From assembly GCF_000143415.4 (NCBI RefSeq), contig NW_003314342.1, positions 747,087-811,086 on the forward strand: a DNA stretch of 64,000 nucleotides, read 5' to 3'. Shown in pieces: positions 60,724 through 64,000 of this stretch. The first letter of the stretch is position 1; the number at the start of each line of letters is the position of its first letter. Source of the stretch: Selaginella moellendorffii. Taxonomy: Eukaryota; Streptophyta; Lycopodiopsida; Selaginellales; Selaginellaceae. Both the position numbers and the translations under genes were made by a program. Below the pieces are notes generated by a model. That model did no database searches and was not told where the DNA came from. It was given only the letters and a program-made list of their open reading frames with translations.

Positions 60724-62013
60724 GGGGACAAAAGTAATGGAAGTAGAGGTAAAAGTAGAGAGATGAAGAGGTACAGAAATGAAAGGAATGGATGAAATAT
60801 AAAGAAGTATGAGACAAAAAGGAAAAGCCTCAAAGTCACACTTGGCATGATTATGATGCAACTAATCTATACCAAAGATGAGGTTAAAAGCTTAACTTAG
60901 CACCACCCACAATGATTGCAACCCAAGCTCGAGATCGCCCATACGCACAACTAAGTCTGCCTCATCCAGTGCACATGTATGTGTACAGCCATTGCCATAA
61001 AGAATGAAAATTAACTCTATGGCACGATGCAAATGTAGACGGCAACGTGTGACAACGGGTCAAGCAATAGAAGATAAACTCAAACCTGTCTCAACTAACA
61101 TGGAGAGAATAATAAAAGATTGCTTATTATAAAAACAAGCTTAGAAAGTAAACATTGGATGAATTGGTGTCGAGTGAACCCCTTGATAATACTCCCAAAA
61201 GAAAGATAAAGGGGTCACTAACTTATTCGTGCAAAGTCCTTCAATTACTCATGCGATTCTTTGTTTTCTGGATGCATCTCGGTGTCTAGACCTTCCACTG
61301 CAACAACACTAACAGGACGTTGTTGATGCCAAGATCTCCACCCAAGAAATGGTGGCCGCCAATTTGGAAAACACCGATAACACTAATAAGTGTGATCAAC
61401 TTCATCACACGCCCAACAACAAATATCACGGCCATGACTACGGCTTTGCCCTTGTCCTTGGACTCGAGCAGCAACAACATCAGCCTCCATTGGAATAGGA
61501 TCATCACCTATAGGAAGTGGAGTTAAAGGACGTGTAGCGAGAAGTGGAAGAGGATATTTCATAACGTTGTGCCAAGCGAAGAGCATTGTCAAAGGTGGCA
61601 GGAGCAAGTGCATGCACAAGTTTGACAAGATTTTGACAAAGTGCTGGCCACAACATTCCTAATTTGATTCGCTCCGACATATTTGGCTTTACATGAAGCA
61701 AAAGGCTTCGGAAATGAACGCCAAATTGCATCACCGACTCAGATGGCCTTTGATGAAAACAATGCAATTGTTGGAAGGTATCATCGCAATCGTCAACATA
61801 TCCGAATGCACGTTTGAAGACGTCCGGAAGAATACTCCAATCCTCACGAGTGACTGTGTTCAAACCATTGTACCATTGTAATGCCGTCCCTTGGAGACAC
61901 ATGGGAAACTCACGCAAACGTTGAGCATCATCCCAAAAATGATATGTGGCAATCACTATAAAGTGATCGAACCAATGGTACACATCATCCCTAGGATTCC
62001 TGCAAAAAATTCC
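60724..62013 (-). mobile_element. gypsy fragment: protease and gag, minus strand
   Basis: It is a relative of element 1 at 3430-4740. The gag stretch 61,983-61,286 is readable (HWFDHF, WYNGL, MSERIKLGMLWPAL; knuckle CWACDEV) with shifts, and the protease region up to 60,724 is decayed. No LTR is attached; both ends meet copies of the small element. Confidence 0.85.
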
Positions 62014-62132
62014 ACGGTGATAGTATATCCAAATCTCATCCCATGATCACATGCGCTACACTCACCCCCCCTTTTGTGTAGACCAGCTAAAATTCCACGG
62101 TGATAGTATATCCAAATCTCATCCCATGATCA
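62006..62132. repeat. Two direct ~44-bp repeats, part of the small LTR-like element
   Basis: AATTCCACGGTGATAGTATA and the next ~24 bases occur at about 62,009 and 62,090 in the same orientation. The first copy runs on to the element end (TGCGCTACACTCACC); the second diverges after ATGATCACGG. Confidence 0.8.
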
Positions 62133-62297
62133 CGGTGGATACCTTCGTCCGTGGATACTCCACACAAGAGGAAGGACATACGCATGGATGCCCAATACGT
62201 ACGATTTCAAATTTAGGGGTAGGAATATACCTTGCTCAAGGGTATATTATACTTTTAAGTAACCACTAATCAATGGGAATCGAACCCATGCCATTTA

Positions 62298-62309
62298 CTC
62301 CGATACCAA
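62298..62309 (-). other. Primer-binding-site-like sequence facing left
   Basis: The minus strand reads TGGTATCGGAGT, close to the initiator-tRNA-Met site TGGTATCAGAGC, beginning two bases beyond the LTR-like end. Beyond it, plus strand 62,273-62,291 forms a T-arm-like hairpin (ATGGG...CCCAT around AATCGAA). Confidence 0.6.
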
Positions 62310-62311
62310 CT

Positions 62312-63985
62312 TGTGAGACACAAAATCCCTGGGCCCCAAAGTGGAGCCGGAAGGGTGCCACGTGGTAGTGGCCGAAGCGAGAGCCAAACGAGCGTAACAC
62401 GTTTGGACCAAAAGCTCCGACTTGAAAAGTCAAGAGCGGGAGTGGAACTCCCAACGAAGTGCTCGAGGAATGAGCATGAAACGAGCCATAGGCGAGGCTC
62501 CAAATAGGGACCCAAAAGGACCAACACATGACACGTGGAAGTGTCTGAGATGGAGTCCGAGGCGGACCCAAAGTGGAGTCCGAGATGGAGTCCAAGATGG
62601 ACCCGAGATGGAGTCTGAGATGGAGTCCGAGATGGACCCGAGATGGACCCGAGATGGGATCCGAGATGGACCCGAGATGGACCCGAGATGGAGTCCGAGA
62701 AGGACCCGAGATGGAGTCCGAGGTGGAGTCCGAGATGGAGTCCGAGATGGACCCGAGATGGAGTCCAAGCTGGAGTCCGAGATGGACCCGCGATGGAGTC
62801 CGAGATGGACCCGAGATGGAGTCCAAAGTCGAGACCGGGACCAAGACCGAGACCAGGACCGAGACCGAGACCGAGACCGGGACCGAGACCGAGACCGAGG
62901 CCGAGGCCGAGTCCGAGTCCGAGTCCGAATCCGAGTCCGAGTCCGAGTTCGAGTCCGAGTCCGAGTCCGAGTCCGAGTCCGGAGCCTGAGAGGGTGAAAG
63001 CCCAAAGCGTTCGTCTCCCAGACCCTGGGGGGTTTGGTGAGCTCCAAAAGTATAGAAGGGGGAGGACTGCAGTGGAGCCAGTTTGGCCAGGAAAGGCCAG
63101 TTTGGCCCAGGAAGGCCGGACCCAGTGTTGGGTGATGAGCTGCCCACTGGGAAGTCCAAGACTAGAGTGAACACAGACCGACAAGCGGGGTAGCTTAGTG
63201 AAGTGTTCAAGAGCCGGCTCTAGTTCCCCCGGGAGATCGACTGGCCGATGCTCCCAGTCCAAGTGTGGGTGGCACTACCTACTTGGATACCAGGCGTGGC
63301 TCAACGGAACCTCGCTCTAAGCCCATGGCTAGAGCACCTAAAGGCGATAGGTGGGGAGAGTACCCAGGTGGCTCACGTAAGGCCACGGTGTTCCGAAATG
63401 TTGTCCCAAAGGCCCAGACTGTGGAAAGGAAGAGGAGCAGTCCTCTGGGGTAGTGACCAAGGACACAGTCGTGTGGTGAGGAAGTCCCAGAGGACCGTGG
63501 GACTTAGTGGTCGGGCCTGTGGGTCTCGATCCAGTGGCAGTGTTGGCAAACACGGCCAAGGGCAGAAAGGGACTTAGTGGGGACTGACAGAGGGATATTG
63601 GGGAAGGCTAATCCCCATGTCAGTGGGCATCCTAAGGATGCTAAGGAGTGGATCTGGGATGATCACTCATGGATGGATGGCCCAGTCTTTGAGTGACGGG
63701 ACTGGGATGCAGGTGCTGTCAGACCATCGGTGTGACCAAGGTGAATGGGCATGGCCTTAGCGTAACGGGCCGGTACGTCGGTGGTACCTTGGGGTGTCGA
63801 TCATGGGATCGGACACGTGGAGCACTTGGACCAAGTGCTAAGGTTAAGTGGCATGGATGCCATTCTCGGGGCTGGCAAGCCCCAAGTTCTGAGTTGGACT
63901 TATGGAGGTTGTGAATGAGACTCCTCCAAGTGGTTGAAGGTGTGGTTAAGTGACTAAAGTGAAATGGAAAAATTAGTCGCTTACA
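62312..63985 (+). mobile_element. Large LTR-like block (1674 bp) of a second LTR retrotransposon family
   Basis: It begins TGTGAGACAC, ends CGCTTACA, and is followed three bases later by TGGTATCGGAGC, the expected position of the primer-binding site of a plus-strand element. The body is GC-rich and non-coding, with a minisatellite in its first half. The rest of the element would lie beyond the window. The second outward-facing site at 62,298 makes the orientation ambiguous. Confidence 0.65.
62545..62990. repeat. Minisatellite: GAGATGGACCC / GAGATGGAGTCC units, then GAGACC and GAGTCC hexamers
   Basis: The first part (62,545-62,825) alternates 9-12-base units of GAGATGGACCC and GAGATGGAGTCC; the second is (GAGACC)n with GGGACC variants (62,830-62,900); the third is (GAGTCC)n (62,900-62,985). 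All units are multiples or near-multiples of three, which opens long frames on both strands. These are not genes. Confidence 0.92.
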
Positions 63986-63988
63986 ATT

Positions 63989-64000
63989 TGGTATCGGAGC
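63989..64000 (+). other. Primer-binding site (initiator-tRNA-Met type)
   Basis: TGGTATCGGAGC differs by one base from the common plant site TGGTATCAGAGC. It lies right after the LTR end and at the very edge of the window. Confidence 0.7.

Noticed and set aside
62270-62309. A possible tRNA gene (T-arm-like hairpin followed by CTCCGATACCA)
   Set aside because: No D-arm, anticodon arm or 5' acceptor strand could be found, and nuclear tRNA genes do not encode CCA; it is better explained as a primer-binding region.
62266-63262. Very long open frames on both strands (up to 330 codons)
   Set aside because: They consist of translated minisatellite units, overlap each other in several frames, and have no domain or complex composition.

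Overview
The window is nuclear DNA of a land plant. The evidence is split genes with GT-AG introns mostly of about 45-190 bp, pentatricopeptide-repeat (PPR) genes, a plastid-type ferredoxin-nitrite reductase, a PIP aquaporin, kiwellin genes, an apoplastic subtilase and Ty3/gypsy elements. Very short introns, many PPR copies and AT-rich spacers beside GC-rich exons fit a lycophyte such as Selaginella; this is inference, as no search was run.

Layout. (1) 1-19,770: a direct segmental duplication of about 5.3 kb. Copy A is 1-10,427, copy B is 14,425-19,770. Each carries one apparently intact subtilase gene (minus strand) plus older relics: an inverted subtilase exon and a decayed PPR gene. Copy A is interrupted by a nearly complete gypsy element (296-5304) with 175-bp LTRs; copy B keeps the empty site. 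Between the copies lie a broken PPR gene (10,809-12,438) and a decayed kelch-like relic. The right edge of the duplication cuts through the 3' end of a TFIIS-M/SPOC gene that is complete in copy B (19,505-22,965).

(2) 22,963-29,813: a tight gene cluster. The TFIIS-M/SPOC gene and a 77-aa HMG-box gene diverge from a promoter of about 290 bp; then comes nitrite reductase, then three tandem kiwellin genes. Each kiwellin lies just downstream of an intact or fragmentary nitrite reductase 3' end, so the unit [NiR 3' end + kiwellin] was multiplied.

(3) 30,446-37,540: a dead gypsy element of the same family (plus strand) full of C-to-T-type damage, followed by a decayed LINE-type reverse transcriptase. 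(4) 37,983-50,100: a small secreted Cys/Pro-rich protein, a PIP1 aquaporin, a SEN1/senataxin-type helicase and a YbaK/ProX-type tRNA-editing protein whose stop codon lies only 80 bp before the helicase ATG.

(5) 50,450-60,440: a tandem array whose unit is [AT-rich spacer, secreted two-domain DUF3455 gene, 5'-truncated PPR gene, 3' end of a gypsy element], two full units and a truncated third. Both PPR copies are broken, by different lesions. (6) 60,440-64,000: a gypsy gag/protease fragment, copies of a small ~160-bp LTR-like element, and a 1.67-kb LTR-like block containing a minisatellite. That block is flanked on both sides by initiator-tRNA-type primer-binding sites facing outward.

The clearest biology is the history written in the repeats: duplications with breakpoints at microsatellites, gene fragments carried as passengers, an empty/filled retrotransposon site pair, and independent decay of PPR copies. 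I found no bacterial-type system, CRISPR array or convincing RNA gene.
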